Below are positions 9,643 to 17,863 of a stretch of DNA of 64,000 nt, piece after piece. This stretch comes from Robiginitalea aurantiaca (GTDB lineage: Bacteria > Bacteroidota > Bacteroidia > Flavobacteriales > Flavobacteriaceae). The position numbers and the translations under genes were made by a program. A model generated the notes under the pieces. It was not told the origin of the DNA, did not search any database, and saw only the letters and a list, made by a program, of their open reading frames with translations. The stretch lies in assembly GCF_030380815.1 (NCBI RefSeq), contig NZ_JAUDUY010000004.1:124001-188000 (forward strand). Direction: 5' to 3'. Position 1 is the first letter of the stretch. Every line of letters begins with the position of its first letter.

Positions 9643-10695
9643 CTACTGCGATTTAAGGGATTGCATATCGATGACGAAACGGTATTTCACATCTGAAGCT
9701 ACCACGCGCTCATAAGCCTCATTGATCTCCTGCATATCGATCATTTCAACATCACAGGTAATGTTGTGTTTTCCGCAGAAGTCCAGCATTTCCTGGGTTT
9801 CCGCAATACCTCCTATGAGTGAACCCGCAATGCGCTTTCGCCCCATCATTACCCCACCCCCGTGAAAGGGTTTTAAGGGCTCTACAGCCCCTACAAGAAC
9901 CATGGTGGCATCGATCTTGAGCAAACCGATGTAGGGATCCATCTCGTGACCGACAGGAATGGTATTAAGGATGAAGTCGAAGGAATTCGCCTGCGCCTGC
10001 ATCGCTTTGGAATCCGTGGAAATCAGGACTTCGTGAGCACCGAGAGCTTCTGCATCCCGGGCTTTTTCAGGAGAACGTGTAATCATAACTACATGGGCGC
10101 CCAGGGCATTGGCAAATTTGATGCCCATGTGACCAAGGCCTCCCAGTCCGACAACGCCAACGCGGTCCTTTTTCCCCACCTTCCAGTGTCTCAGGGGTGA
10201 CCAGGTGGTAATCCCGGCGCACAATAAGGGTGCAGCTCCCCTGACGTCTATCGTCTCAGGAATCTTCAAAACAAAATCCTGGTCTACTGTGATGTGCGTC
10301 GAATAACCGCCGTAGGTGCGTCCGAAATCCGGTTCGGGGCTATTGTAAGTCCATGTACATCCTTTTTCACAAAACTGCTCCAGGTCTTTTTTACAGGGAG
10401 CACACTCTTTACAGGAATCCACCATACAACCGACCCCCACAAGGTCACCTGCTTTAAATCTCCGGACTTTGGACCCCACTTCCAATACCCTGCCTACGAT
10501 CTCATGACCCGGAACAACGGGATATGTGGAATTCAGCCATTCATTGCGAGCTGTGTGAATATCACTATGGCAGACGCCGCAATACGTAATTTCTATATAC
10601 ACGTCCCGTTTACCCGGGTTTCTGCGGTTAATATTCATTTTATCCAAGCGTCCCTCAGCGGACTGGGTTCCGAATGCTGAAACTGTTGTACTCAT
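9643..10695 (-). CDS. Zinc-dependent NAD(P) alcohol dehydrogenase, cinnamyl-alcohol-dehydrogenase type
   Basis: A medium-chain dehydrogenase that interconverts aldehydes and alcohols with NADP(H). Visible features are the catalytic zinc ligands in GVCHSDIH and GHE, the structural zinc Cys cluster (CKECAPCKKDLEQFC), the Rossmann motif GLGGLGHMGIKFANALGAHV, and the substrate-domain sequence ending KYRFVIDM. It is close in layout to E. coli YahK/yeast ADH6-like enzymes (350 residues). The gene diverges from the fasciclin gene across a 243-base AT-rich intergenic region. Confidence 0.92.
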   Translation of the reverse strand: MSTTVSAFGTQSAEGRLDKMNINRRNPGKRDVYIEITYCGVCHSDIHTARNEWLNSTYPVVPGHEIVGRVLEVGSKVRRFKAGDLVGVGCMVDSCKECAPCKKDLEQFCEKGCTWTYNSPEPDFGRTYGGYSTHITVDQDFVLKIPETIDVRGAAPLLCAGITTWSPLRHWKVGKKDRVGVVGLGGLGHMGIKFANALGAHVVMITRSPEKARDAEALGAHEVLISTDSKAMQAQANSFDFILNTIPVGHEMDPYIGLLKIDATMVLVGAVEPLKPFHGGGVMMGRKRIAGSLIGGIAETQEMLDFCGKHNITCDVEMIDMQEINEAYERVVASDVKYRFVIDMQSLKSQ

Positions 10696-10842
10696 TATTT
10701 CAAAGTTTAAAGTCTATAACTGTTCTTAAGATGTATTTCTAAAGATAATTAGTTTTAAAGAATACCGGGACGAATCAATAGTAAATAGCATTTCCATGCA
10801 GCAATTGGCCAAGTCGGCAGGACTGAAAGGCATTTTTTCTTA

Positions 10843-10876
10843 AATGTTTAACTATTATGCTAAAACTTTAAACATT
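10843..10876. repeat. Inverted repeat in the adh/fasciclin divergent promoter region
   Basis: The 9-base arms AATGTTTAA (10843-10851) and TTAAACATT (10868-10876) are perfect inverted copies, with centres 25 bases apart. That spacing fits two sites on the same DNA face. It lies 63 bases upstream of the fasciclin start. An operator is an inference; AT-rich sequence gives such repeats by chance at some rate. Confidence 0.35.
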
Positions 10877-10938
10877 ATTTAATAACTCCCCCTGCAATCA
10901 TTACCTACATTCGTCACCTAATCTAAACACACTAAAAA

Positions 10939-11523
10939 ATGAATCTTATTAAATCAACTCTTGTTGCGGTCCTATGTGGGAGCTTTACAATGGTAAATGC
11001 CCAGGGAACCGAAAAGGTAACTGCTGATGTTAAGGAATCGACTCAGGTACAAGTAATGGGCACAGAAGCTCAATCCACACCAAGTATTGTAGGAGTGGCT
11101 GCAAGCAATGAAGCTTTTGCAACCCTGGTGGCTGCTGTAAAGGCGGCTGATCTTGTCGGAACGCTTGAAAGTGCCGGACCATTTACGGTTTTTGCACCAA
11201 CGAATGACGCCTTTGCCAAACTTCCTGATGGAACCGTAGAATCGCTGCTGAAGCCAGAAAACAAAAAAGCACTTGCCGGAATCCTCACCTACCATGTGGT
11301 AGCTGGAAAATTTATGGCTGCTGACGTAGTAAAGGCTATTCAGGACAACAACAATGCTTTTGTTGTCAAAACTGTGAATGGACAGTCCTTAACGTTGAGC
11401 GTTAAAGATGGTTCCGTTATGGTAACTGACGCCAATGGGAATGCTGCCAAGGTAACTGCTACGGATGTTAAAGCTTCCAACGGAGTTATTCACGTAATCG
11501 ATTCGGTTGTATTGCCTAAGTAA
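10939..11523 (+). CDS. Secreted fasciclin (FAS1) domain protein
   Basis: A 194-residue exported protein with signal peptide (about 1-21, ending MVNAQ) and one FAS1 domain at about 55-192. The FAS1 H1 and H2 motifs are clear: [16 protein letters not shown], and [16 protein letters not shown] with [14 protein letters not shown] at the end. FAS1 domains mediate adhesion or matrix contacts, and in Flavobacteriia such proteins are often abundant and stress-linked; the role here is inferred. It is monocistronic with a strong terminator. Confidence 0.93.
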   Translation: MNLIKSTLVAVLCGSFTMVNAQGTEKVTADVKESTQVQVMGTEAQSTPSIVGVAASNEAFATLVAAVKAADLVGTLESAGPFTVFAPTNDAFAKLPDGTVESLLKPENKKALAGILTYHVVAGKFMAADVVKAIQDNNNAFVVKTVNGQSLTLSVKDGSVMVTDANGNAAKVTATDVKASNGVIHVIDSVVLPK

Positions 11524-11542
11524 TTCGGTTTTACACACGGAT

Positions 11543-11579
11543 AAAAAAATACCGCTCAATTTGAGCGGTATTTTTTTTT
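11543..11579. terminator. Bidirectional terminator between convergent genes
   Basis: A perfect inverted repeat (AAATACCGCTCAA immediately followed by TTGAGCGGTATTT), flanked by A-tracts and T-tracts of seven or more, lies between the fasciclin gene and the convergent small minus-strand gene. It can terminate in both directions. Confidence 0.88.
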
Positions 11580-11605
11580 CATAGCAATCGTAATCCCATC
11601 TTAAT

Positions 11606-11827
11606 CTACACGTCCACCCGCATTTTAAGTCGCTTTTCGACCTTCTGCTTAATGGTTGTAAGTCGTTTCATAACCTCCATTAAATGCTGATCACGTGATT
11701 TCTTGTATACTTCGTTGATCTCCAGGATCAAATTCTTTAAGTCGCGGGAAGCCTGAACGCGTTCACTAGTAGTAATTCTGGACCACTTCCGGCTTTCAAA
11801 CTCCTCGGCTCGCTGTAGTAATTCCAT
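11606..11827 (-). CDS. Small helical conserved-looking protein
   Basis: I do not recognise a named family. The 73-residue product is very charged and predicted almost wholly alpha-helical (MELLQRAEEFESRKW, LILEINEVYKKSRD, LMEVMKRLTTIKQKVEKRL), with no signal peptide or membrane segment. The gene has its own upstream space and shares the bidirectional terminator at 11543-11579, which supports it being real. The pattern of Leu/Ile every three to four residues suggests a two-helix hairpin or coiled coil. Function unknown. Confidence 0.65.
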   Translation of the reverse strand: MELLQRAEEFESRKWSRITTSERVQASRDLKNLILEINEVYKKSRDQHLMEVMKRLTTIKQKVEKRLKMRVDV

Positions 11828-12062
11828 AACCTTCCTTTTTTTAATTTATCCTACCAAAATCGTTCCAGAATCCGCAGAAGGACATTTTGCTCCCGTCTTA
11901 TTCCAAAGTACTCTTAGACTCACCAGGATAGACGCTAAAAAATTCCAGATCTGAGGTTTCAATGAACTTAATGTGCGTAAGATACGATAATGGATTATTT
12001 TGTTCAATGCTATTAACATATGTTTAAACAATAGAACTATAGCCCTGAACAATGGATGCCCT

Positions 12063-12818
12063 TCAATGCATGTAACTACCGGCATTTAAGTCTATTACCG
12101 TACCCGTTGCGTGGTCCATTTTACCTTCGCAAATGAAGGCGGCCAGTGGAGCAATATGCTCCGGCCGTGTAAGCTCAGGTAAGGATATTTCATCCAGCAA
12201 TATGGATTCTCCATGTGTCTCAATAAAGGATTCGGCCATAGCCGTTCGCGTAAAACCAGGTGCCAGTACAAAGGAAGTAATCCCGGATTTGCCGAATGAA
12301 CGAGCCACGGTTCGGGCCAAAGAGGTCAACCCGCCTTTTGAGGCTGCATAAGCCATATAATCTGAAGTTTCGCCTCGGAAAGCCGCACGGCTTCCCACAT
12401 AAATAAAACGACCGCCACCGTGTTTCAAAAAGTGATTAATCCCTAGATGTGTTAACACACCCGCGCTATCGAGATTGATTGACAATGTCTTTTTCCATAC
12501 TGCAAACCATGAATCAGGTGGCATATCTGGCGGGTGCGGCAGAAATACACCCGCGTTTACGATAATGGTATCGAGTTTCCCCAGTCGGTCGATACAGGTA
12601 TGGAATAAGCGAGCAACATCCTCAGGCTTTTCCAAATCTGCTCCAATGCAAATGGAATCGCTTTCAGGGAATTCAGAAAGTAATTCAAGGCCAGCATCTT
12701 TATTGGAATTGTAATGTACAGCCACGCGCCCTCCCTGGGCCATGAGTTCACGGGCGATCGCCCTGCCGATACCTCTGGAAGCCCCCGTGACCAAGATGTG
12801 TTGTCCTGTTAAATTCAT
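12063..12818 (-). CDS. SDR-family oxidoreductase (FabG-like)
   Basis: A classical short-chain dehydrogenase of 251 residues: cofactor motif TGASRGIGRAIA at 11-22, NAG motif (IVNAGVF), catalytic Ser in VGSRAAF and the YxxxK motif (YAASKGG). Asn-Ser-Asn after the second strand (HYNSNKD) suggests NADP preference. The substrate is not determined; FabG-like 3-oxoacyl reduction is only one option. It stands between the unusual M19 dipeptidase gene and the small helical protein gene on the same strand. Confidence 0.88.
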   Translation of the reverse strand: MNLTGQHILVTGASRGIGRAIARELMAQGGRVAVHYNSNKDAGLELLSEFPESDSICIGADLEKPEDVARLFHTCIDRLGKLDTIIVNAGVFLPHPPDMPPDSWFAVWKKTLSINLDSAGVLTHLGINHFLKHGGGRFIYVGSRAAFRGETSDYMAYAASKGGLTSLARTVARSFGKSGITSFVLAPGFTRTAMAESFIETHGESILLDEISLPELTRPEHIAPLAAFICEGKMDHATGTVIDLNAGSYMH

Positions 12819-12916
12819 CTCTACAGGTGAAATGTAGGCAGAATTGAACAGAATTCCAATGCCATAAAATCCGGTTTTCGCAAGCGCTTTCCATACCGGC
12901 AGATGCCGTCAAAAGA

Positions 12917-14374
12917 TCAGAGGGTTCTCCGGAAGTGTTTTTTTAAAAACTGATGCCCATTTTCAACAAATACCCTTTGGATTACCTCGGCCGCCGAAAT
13001 GCGATTTTCTGGAAGGGTCCATTGTGCTGTTCTTAAATAATTGTATGCATGCCTTTCTGTGAAATCAGCCAGGAAAGGAAGTTCTTCTGCTGTCCAAAAT
13101 CCGTTTAAGGAATCGATAATGCCGTCAAAATCTGAGCCAATAGCCATGATATCCCAGGCAAATAGTCCCTCATTATCAAGTGTTTCAGCTATATGCTGAA
13201 TTTGTCTCCACAGGAGTTCGGACCTGTAATGCATAATTTTGTTCCTAAAAAGGGACCGACTTGTACTTTGCAGCATTTCCTTACTGGCAATTCGGCGTTC
13301 GTCCAATTGCAAACCGATAAGTCCACCGCTTTTGGCCAGCCGGATAATTTCTTCGTCATAAAAGTTTATCGAAACCGGGTTCAAAAGCGCAGAGGTTTGC
13401 AGTGGGCCGGGAACAGGATTCCGAAAAGAGACCAATCCATTACAGGCACCATGGCTGATAAGCAGTGGAAAATCACTGGAGCCCAGGCTTCCAGATTCCC
13501 TTAGCTGGTATAACTCCTCCCGTGCCCGCGCACTCATATGTTTGATATCCGGCAGGATCCCGGGGCCATTCTCCTCTGAGAGCATTGCCTTTAGAACGGC
13601 TATCCCCAAAGGAGTAATTCCGGTTCCCATGCCCTCAAGTTGGTTCGTGCTGCGCTCCACGATGCCCGAAAGACTTGGGGCATGCCCGCAGATGTGATTC
13701 CAGAAGTGATGTGCAACGGTAATAAAGAAGGGAGTGTATTCCCATTTTTTAATGCGCCCTAAACAGGCGAGAACTTCTTCCTCGTCGGGTTCCTGGTTCA
13801 GCCCGGTATTCAGGACGTGTAAACCTTCAATGGACAGGACTATACATATGGTTTGCGGACCCTCCGGGTTCGCATTTGAGAATCGCGCTATTTCCGAATA
13901 GTCCCGGACAAGGCGATAACGGAATCGCCCTTCAGGCAGTCGGACAATCCGGCCGTTCTGCTGTGTATAGAAGTTGTACTCCCGTACTAGGTCCTCAAAG
14001 TAATCCGGCATTTCCTGCAGGTAATCTATTCGATGCTTCCCCAGGCCTGTGGCCAGGTCGAGGAGCAGGTCACTCAGCGTATCGCTTTTGATTGTATTAT
14101 TTACAAAACCCTTTTCCAGTGGATAGAGGGAAGCACAGATTACCCTGACCCCACCACGTGCAAGGCAATGACCGTTGGCCTGAGAAAACTTTGTGAGACG
14201 GGCGGTGTAGTTCAGCAACTTATCGGTCAGGTTTGGCGGATCGTAGTACCAAAAGCTCGTCTTATTTGAACGATGCGGGCTTTGGAGGCCCACAGGCTTG
14301 TTTCGGAAACTCTTTCCGAAAGGCTTCAGGGCCGGATGGCAATGGAAATCTATGTAGTCATTCGATTCGGACAC
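12917..14374 (-). CDS. Divergent M19-family membrane dipeptidase-like metallohydrolase
   Basis: A 485-residue protein with the amidohydrolase/renal dipeptidase fold. Candidate metal ligands are His11-x-His13 (DFHCHPAL), Glu in SIEGLHVL, His in DIKHMS and His in ISHGACNG, and the late motif IGSDFDGIID is typical of M19. It lacks a signal peptide, so it is probably cytoplasmic, unlike the second M19 gene in this window (57947-59239). The first ligand pair is HxH instead of the HxD of characterised renal-type dipeptidases. It is longer than usual (about 350-430). Substrate unknown; dipeptides are only a family guess. Confidence 0.8.
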   Translation of the reverse strand: MSESNDYIDFHCHPALKPFGKSFRNKPVGLQSPHRSNKTSFWYYDPPNLTDKLLNYTARLTKFSQANGHCLARGGVRVICASLYPLEKGFVNNTIKSDTLSDLLLDLATGLGKHRIDYLQEMPDYFEDLVREYNFYTQQNGRIVRLPEGRFRYRLVRDYSEIARFSNANPEGPQTICIVLSIEGLHVLNTGLNQEPDEEEVLACLGRIKKWEYTPFFITVAHHFWNHICGHAPSLSGIVERSTNQLEGMGTGITPLGIAVLKAMLSEENGPGILPDIKHMSARAREELYQLRESGSLGSSDFPLLISHGACNGLVSFRNPVPGPLQTSALLNPVSINFYDEEIIRLAKSGGLIGLQLDERRIASKEMLQSTSRSLFRNKIMHYRSELLWRQIQHIAETLDNEGLFAWDIMAIGSDFDGIIDSLNGFWTAEELPFLADFTERHAYNYLRTAQWTLPENRISAAEVIQRVFVENGHQFLKKHFRRTL

Positions 14375-14751
14375 AGGAGTACTATTTTATCCTATAGGTA
14401 AGATACTAATTCTGGAAGGTTTAATATCCTTTTTTAAGGTACCTCTGCACGGCTGCAGTATACTCCTCCCCTCTCATAAGTCTCCTAAATTCGGACGATT
14501 GCTATTCAGGTTCACTTTTAAAACAGCTGTTTCCCGTTTTTTTTAAAATTTTATTGAATAACACCTATGCCGTTGTATTTGTGAGGGTTACCCCGGATCT
14601 GGCCTGCCGTTTCATGTTAAAAAATGTTTAAAATGGTACCTTTTATAGCATAGTACTGTAACAATTCAAATTTGTGCTCGTCTTATTAAGTGTAACGCAG
14701 TTTATTTGCTGCCATTCTAAAACAAATTCATCAATTAAAAAACAAATCATC
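14375..14751. other. AT-rich intergenic region upstream of the first microprotein
   Basis: This 377-base stretch contains no convincing gene longer than the microprotein leader. It holds a perfect 12-base palindrome AAACAGCTGTTT (14521-14532), a T/A-rich tract at 14538-14556 and a single CATCAAT heptamer at 14729-14735 just before the A-rich leader of the microprotein at 14752. Promoters for both divergent directions must lie here, but I could not fix them. Confidence 0.5.
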
Positions 14752-14856
14752 ATGAAAGCACTCGGAAATTCATCATCGACAAGTCACAGGAGATTTTCAC
14801 ATTACTCCAATTTTAAAACGTCCCTCAGGGTACAATGGTCAGAATCCAGGCACTAA
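14752..14856 (+). CDS. Microprotein A1 (34 aa), paralogue of the next ORF
   Basis: The reading frame encodes 34 residues, with the core SHRRFSHYSNFKTSLRVQW followed by SESRH. It aligns without gaps to the 37-residue ORF 114 bases downstream (identities RR, SNF, S, RV, WSE, R). Both start ATGAAA after an A-rich leader (TTAAAAAACAA here). The product is basic and Ser/aromatic-rich, with no Cys and no membrane segment. I know no named family. Duplicate conservation at protein level, a shared leader and a shared downstream terminator are the evidence that it is translated; function unknown. Confidence 0.5.
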   Translation: MKALGNSSSTSHRRFSHYSNFKTSLRVQWSESRH

Positions 14857-14870
14857 CTTTTTAAAGTATT

Positions 14871-14954
14871 CATCAATCATCAATCACTATTCATCAATCA
14901 TCAATCACTATTCATCAATCATCATTCATCAATCGCCATTCATCAGTCATCATC
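14871..14954. repeat. Degenerate heptanucleotide tandem repeat (CATCAAT)n, 12 units
   Basis: Twelve contiguous 7-base units make up this tract. It starts with two perfect 21-base repeats (CATCAATCATCAATCACTATT at 14871-14891 and 14892-14912) and continues with three 14-base variants to 14954. It lies between the two paralogous microprotein ORFs, and a single CATCAAT copy occurs in the leader of the first one (14729-14735). This suggests the tract grew from a duplicated leader. Unit number could change by slipped-strand mispairing and alter the leader of the second ORF. Confidence 0.9.
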
Positions 14955-14970
14955 AAAAAACGCAACAGTC

Positions 14971-15084
14971 ATGAAAACAAGTATCAATCATACTCCGACC
15001 GGGTCCAGAAGGTATACCTACTTTTCTAATTTCAGGGACAGCAAACGTGTAAGGTGGTCCGAAAATCGGAATTATGTGACCTAG
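14971..15084 (+). CDS. Microprotein A2 (37 aa), paralogue of the preceding ORF
   Basis: This 37-residue frame has the core GSRRYTYFSNFRDSKRVRW followed by SENRNYVT, matching microprotein A1 across 24 aligned positions with about half identical and many conservative changes (F/Y, K/R). The leader ATCAAAAAACGCAAC before ATGAAA resembles that of A1. A strong terminator follows 40 bases downstream. Being a diverged copy that kept its frame, the SNF and WSE motifs and its basic character argues for selection on the peptide. Function unknown. Confidence 0.5.
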   Translation: MKTSINHTPTGSRRYTYFSNFRDSKRVRWSENRNYVT

Positions 15085-15124
15085 GCCCAGCTTTTTTTGC
15101 CAGGGCGGGACATGCGAAAAAAAG

Positions 15125-15157
15125 AAATCCCGTATGCGACCAGCATACGGGATTTTT
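15125..15157. terminator. Bidirectional terminator after the microprotein pair
   Basis: A thirteen-pair perfect stem (AAATCCCGTATGC at 15125-15137 with GCATACGGGATTT at 15143-15155) and 5-base loop, with T-run on the plus side and an A-run at 15117-15123 on the other, lies between the plus-strand microproteins and the minus-strand lipoprotein gene. Confidence 0.88.
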
Positions 15158-15180
15158 AATGCGCAATCGCAATCGGGGTG

Positions 15181-15978
15181 CTATAGTTCAATTTCCTCTG
15201 TTGCCCCGCTGGGATATATGATCGTAACAAGGTTATCACAACTACCATCACCAAAGTCCACACGTAATTCAAGACCGTTTTTATCGATGTCCATAAGACC
15301 GCTGACCAGGTATTCGCATAGCAATGTCCCGTTCAGGGGTTCAGTCGTAGACACACTGTATATCGTATTCCCATTGGTAACCGTCCAGTCCCCGGTAATG
15401 GAATAGGATGTTTCACCCAGGGATTCCCCGAATTGGAATTCCAGGTTTTTAATGCCGTTTTCGGTCAGGGTTGTCCCATCTTCGAAAACCACAGTCATTT
15501 CACTAGATACCGACAGCAGGAGGCTCCTATCACCTTCTTGACTTACGGTGATGGTGCGAATCCCGTTAAGTTGAACCGAACCAACAAAGAAATCAGAATA
15601 CGAAACGGTAAATGAGGTTACCTCCGGGTTTGAAGCATAGGTAACTTCAAGGACGCCATTTACGGCATCTGTTGTATTTAAGATACAGTTGTCAAATACA
15701 ACCCTAAAACCCGTTTCGGTATAGGTTATTTCATAACAATTGTCATCGGCAAACTTTGCTGCCGCAGCCGTATTTTTTTCATAGAGGTCTAATAGCACTT
15801 CATCCAGGACACCTGTCCACTGGTCCGCTTCTAAAATCGTTGACAGTTCTGTCTGTGAAAGTTGGCTGTTCTCCGCCATCAGATCTTTTTCCGCGTCTTT
15901 GCTGCAGCTCTGAATACCGCCGAGCAAGGCCAGAAAAAGAACAAAATTAAAAATTCGAAAGGAAGAAAAGTGTTTCAT
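15181..15978 (-). CDS. Hypothetical lipoprotein
   Basis: A 265-residue protein with lipoprotein signal FLALLGGIQSC (Cys about residue 25). The rest is Thr/Ser/Val-rich and predicted mostly beta-strand, with a CYEITYTETGFRVVFDNCIL segment and CEYLVSGLMDIDKNGLELRVDFGDGSCDNLVTI near the end. Such repeats of amphipathic strands occur in flavobacterial cell-surface lipoproteins. I recognise no named domain. It is the last gene on the minus strand after the amidohydrolase, 91 bases downstream, and may or may not belong to that operon. Confidence 0.75.
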   Translation of the reverse strand: MKHFSSFRIFNFVLFLALLGGIQSCSKDAEKDLMAENSQLSQTELSTILEADQWTGVLDEVLLDLYEKNTAAAAKFADDNCYEITYTETGFRVVFDNCILNTTDAVNGVLEVTYASNPEVTSFTVSYSDFFVGSVQLNGIRTITVSQEGDRSLLLSVSSEMTVVFEDGTTLTENGIKNLEFQFGESLGETSYSITGDWTVTNGNTIYSVSTTEPLNGTLLCEYLVSGLMDIDKNGLELRVDFGDGSCDNLVTIIYPSGATEEIEL

Positions 15979-16069
15979 CAGAATACCTGTTTAGGGGGTT
16001 CCTCCTAAAACGATTTTTCAACTCTTTTAGTGCACTCACCCCATTGAGATAAGTGGTCGTTCATCGAAA

Positions 16070-17161
16070 TCATTTATTCTCAAAAAGCGAGGCGTCCAGT
16101 TTGGGTAGAATTTTCAAGGCGTTTTGGTAGTATACTTTTCGAAGTACATCATCGGGCAAGTCCATACCATACATCGCCCAGAAAGCATGGTACTTCTTGT
16201 GGTAAGGGAAATATTCATCGGCGGTTTCGAGGACTCTGAAATACGTCGGAAATTCAGAAGGTTGCCAGCTGTCTTTCCCGAAAAGAATCCGATCCTGATA
16301 CCTGATGAAAAATGCCCTTGCCCGGCGTGGTTGCCTTCCCAATTCCGCAATAATTGCCCCAATCCCCACATACATATTGGGAAACTCCTCCATGAGTTCC
16401 GATAACTTGTCCAGGTTGTTGGCGTACCATCCCATATGTGCATTGATAAAGATTGTACCTGAATGTTTTCGGAAAAGGTTATGCTGCTCGTCTATGATCT
16501 GTTGCCATGCCGCAGGATCCGTATCACTCCTTTTCCTCCTCGGTCGCGTTTTTAATTCAAGCCATCGTTCATTTTTTTCATCCATGGGATCCCAGAAAGA
16601 CCTGGGGTCTGCCGAGTGGATCAACACCGGAATGCCAAGGGTTGCACACATTTCCCAGACCGGATCTAACCTTGGATCATCCACGGCTATCCGATTCCCT
16701 TTTACATCCTTGTTACGCAGGCCAAGGCTCTTAAAGATCTTTAAGCCTACGGCCCCGTTGGCTACATCTTCTCTGAGTTGGGCAGCCGCCCGGGATCCCC
16801 AACCCGGTTCCCCTACCCCATTGAAATCCACGTTTGCAAATAACAGGAAACGGTTTGGATAGTTTTTTTGAATATTCGCCATGGCGCCCTGGATTTTTGC
16901 GCCGGAGCCCCCGCTAAGATTAACCAGCACAGCAAGATTAAGGCTGTCCATAGCGGCTATCAAAGCAGAAAGGTCCTGTTCGGGCATGTTATAGTGGTGG
17001 CTGTGTATGTCCACTACAGGAAATTTGGCGCGGGTAACAGGGTTTTCAGGCACAACCAGGGTCGACTCCGGGTTGTATGCCTCAAAGGAAAGTTCCTGTG
17101 CCCCTGCAAAATCAGAACAGAATAGGAATGAGAAAGCTAAGGTCCAAAAAATACGCTGCAT
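16070..17161 (-). CDS. Exported TIM-barrel amidohydrolase (amidohydrolase 2 / ACMSD-like)
   Basis: A 363-residue protein with signal peptide (about 1-21, ending FAGAQ) and an amidohydrolase-2 domain: metal ligands HxH in VVDIHSHHYN, His in VLIHSADP, His in NAHMGW and the catalytic Asp in LFGKDSWQ. Family members are zinc or manganese hydrolases or decarboxylases of small carbonyl compounds. Its start is only 13 bases after the mocA stop, making it the apparent last gene of the cox cluster. A link to CO oxidation is not known from the family and may be incidental. Confidence 0.85.
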   Translation of the reverse strand: MQRIFWTLAFSFLFCSDFAGAQELSFEAYNPESTLVVPENPVTRAKFPVVDIHSHHYNMPEQDLSALIAAMDSLNLAVLVNLSGGSGAKIQGAMANIQKNYPNRFLLFANVDFNGVGEPGWGSRAAAQLREDVANGAVGLKIFKSLGLRNKDVKGNRIAVDDPRLDPVWEMCATLGIPVLIHSADPRSFWDPMDEKNERWLELKTRPRRKRSDTDPAAWQQIIDEQHNLFRKHSGTIFINAHMGWYANNLDKLSELMEEFPNMYVGIGAIIAELGRQPRRARAFFIRYQDRILFGKDSWQPSEFPTYFRVLETADEYFPYHKKYHAFWAMYGMDLPDDVLRKVYYQNALKILPKLDASLFENK

Positions 17162-17174
17162 AGTTTATTAGGGT

Positions 17175-17783
17175 TTAGATTGACGAAATCCCTGCAATTT
17201 TTAGGGCTTTCTGATAGGCTTCAGGTGTGTCGATATCCACAATAACGTCTTTGGGATTGAGAATTACGGATTGCTCATGGAACCTGGCAATTAGTCCTTT
17301 GGCGCCACGACCGGAAGGAATTCCTTTCAGGTCATTCCAGAAACGCCTCGGAAAAAGGGCCGGAACTCCGGCAAATTCACCGTAATCCGAGGCGATAATG
17401 ATACTCGGGTCCTTTTCATGGGATGTCATGAGTTCCCTGAGATAAGCCGCGGTGATCAGCGGTTGATCCACCAGGAGAATAAGGACGGCATTAACTCCTT
17501 CAAATTGTTGTTCAACTGCCCGGATTCCAGCTGAAATACTTGAGCCCATACCCGAATCCCAGTCCGGGTGATAGCAGATGATTGCCGATTCCTCCTGTAA
17601 CGCATTTTGAATTTCTTCGTGGTGGGCTCCTGTCACTAAAAGAACATTATGCAATCCCGTCTGTTGTATTTGCTGCAGGATATGCCGGAGCACCGTGTTC
17701 TGTCCCCATGGCAAAAGGGCTTTGGGTTTTCCCATTCGGCTGGAAGACCCGGCTGTCAAAACCAGAGTGGCTATGCTGTCCAT
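17175..17783 (-). CDS. mocA: MocA-type molybdenum cofactor cytidylyltransferase
   Basis: A 202-residue NTP transferase with the motif LTAGSSSRMGKPKALLPWG and the catalytic-domain signature LLVDQPLI; the later GRGAKGLI and VDIDTPEAY are typical of MocA/YgfJ proteins. MocA joins CMP to Mo-molybdopterin to give the cytosine dinucleotide cofactor (MCD) that CO dehydrogenase and related enzymes use. Its position between coxF and the amidohydrolase within the cox gene array supports MCD over the guanine form. A different, MobA-like enzyme lies at 31453-32049. Confidence 0.85.
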   Translation of the reverse strand: MDSIATLVLTAGSSSRMGKPKALLPWGQNTVLRHILQQIQQTGLHNVLLVTGAHHEEIQNALQEESAIICYHPDWDSGMGSSISAGIRAVEQQFEGVNAVLILLVDQPLITAAYLRELMTSHEKDPSIIIASDYGEFAGVPALFPRRFWNDLKGIPSGRGAKGLIARFHEQSVILNPKDVIVDIDTPEAYQKALKIAGISSI

Positions 17784-17863
17784 TAAAGAACTTAAAATGG
17801 GTTTACCGTACAGGTCATAAAAAGATCAAATCTGTTTGAACCCCTGGAGCTCAGTTAAGGTAA

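Noticed and set aside
11846-12085. A 79-codon minus-strand frame overlapping the SDR gene start region
   Set aside because: It overlaps the end of the SDR gene, has no clear start signal and no recognisable domain.
14871-14954. CRISPR-like array
   Set aside because: The units are contiguous 7-base repeats without unique spacers, so this is a simple tandem repeat and not CRISPR.
16305-16862. A 185-codon plus-strand frame antisense to the amidohydrolase
   Set aside because: The amidohydrolase ligands (HxH, NAHMGW, KDSW) on the minus strand are clear; the antisense frame has no domain.
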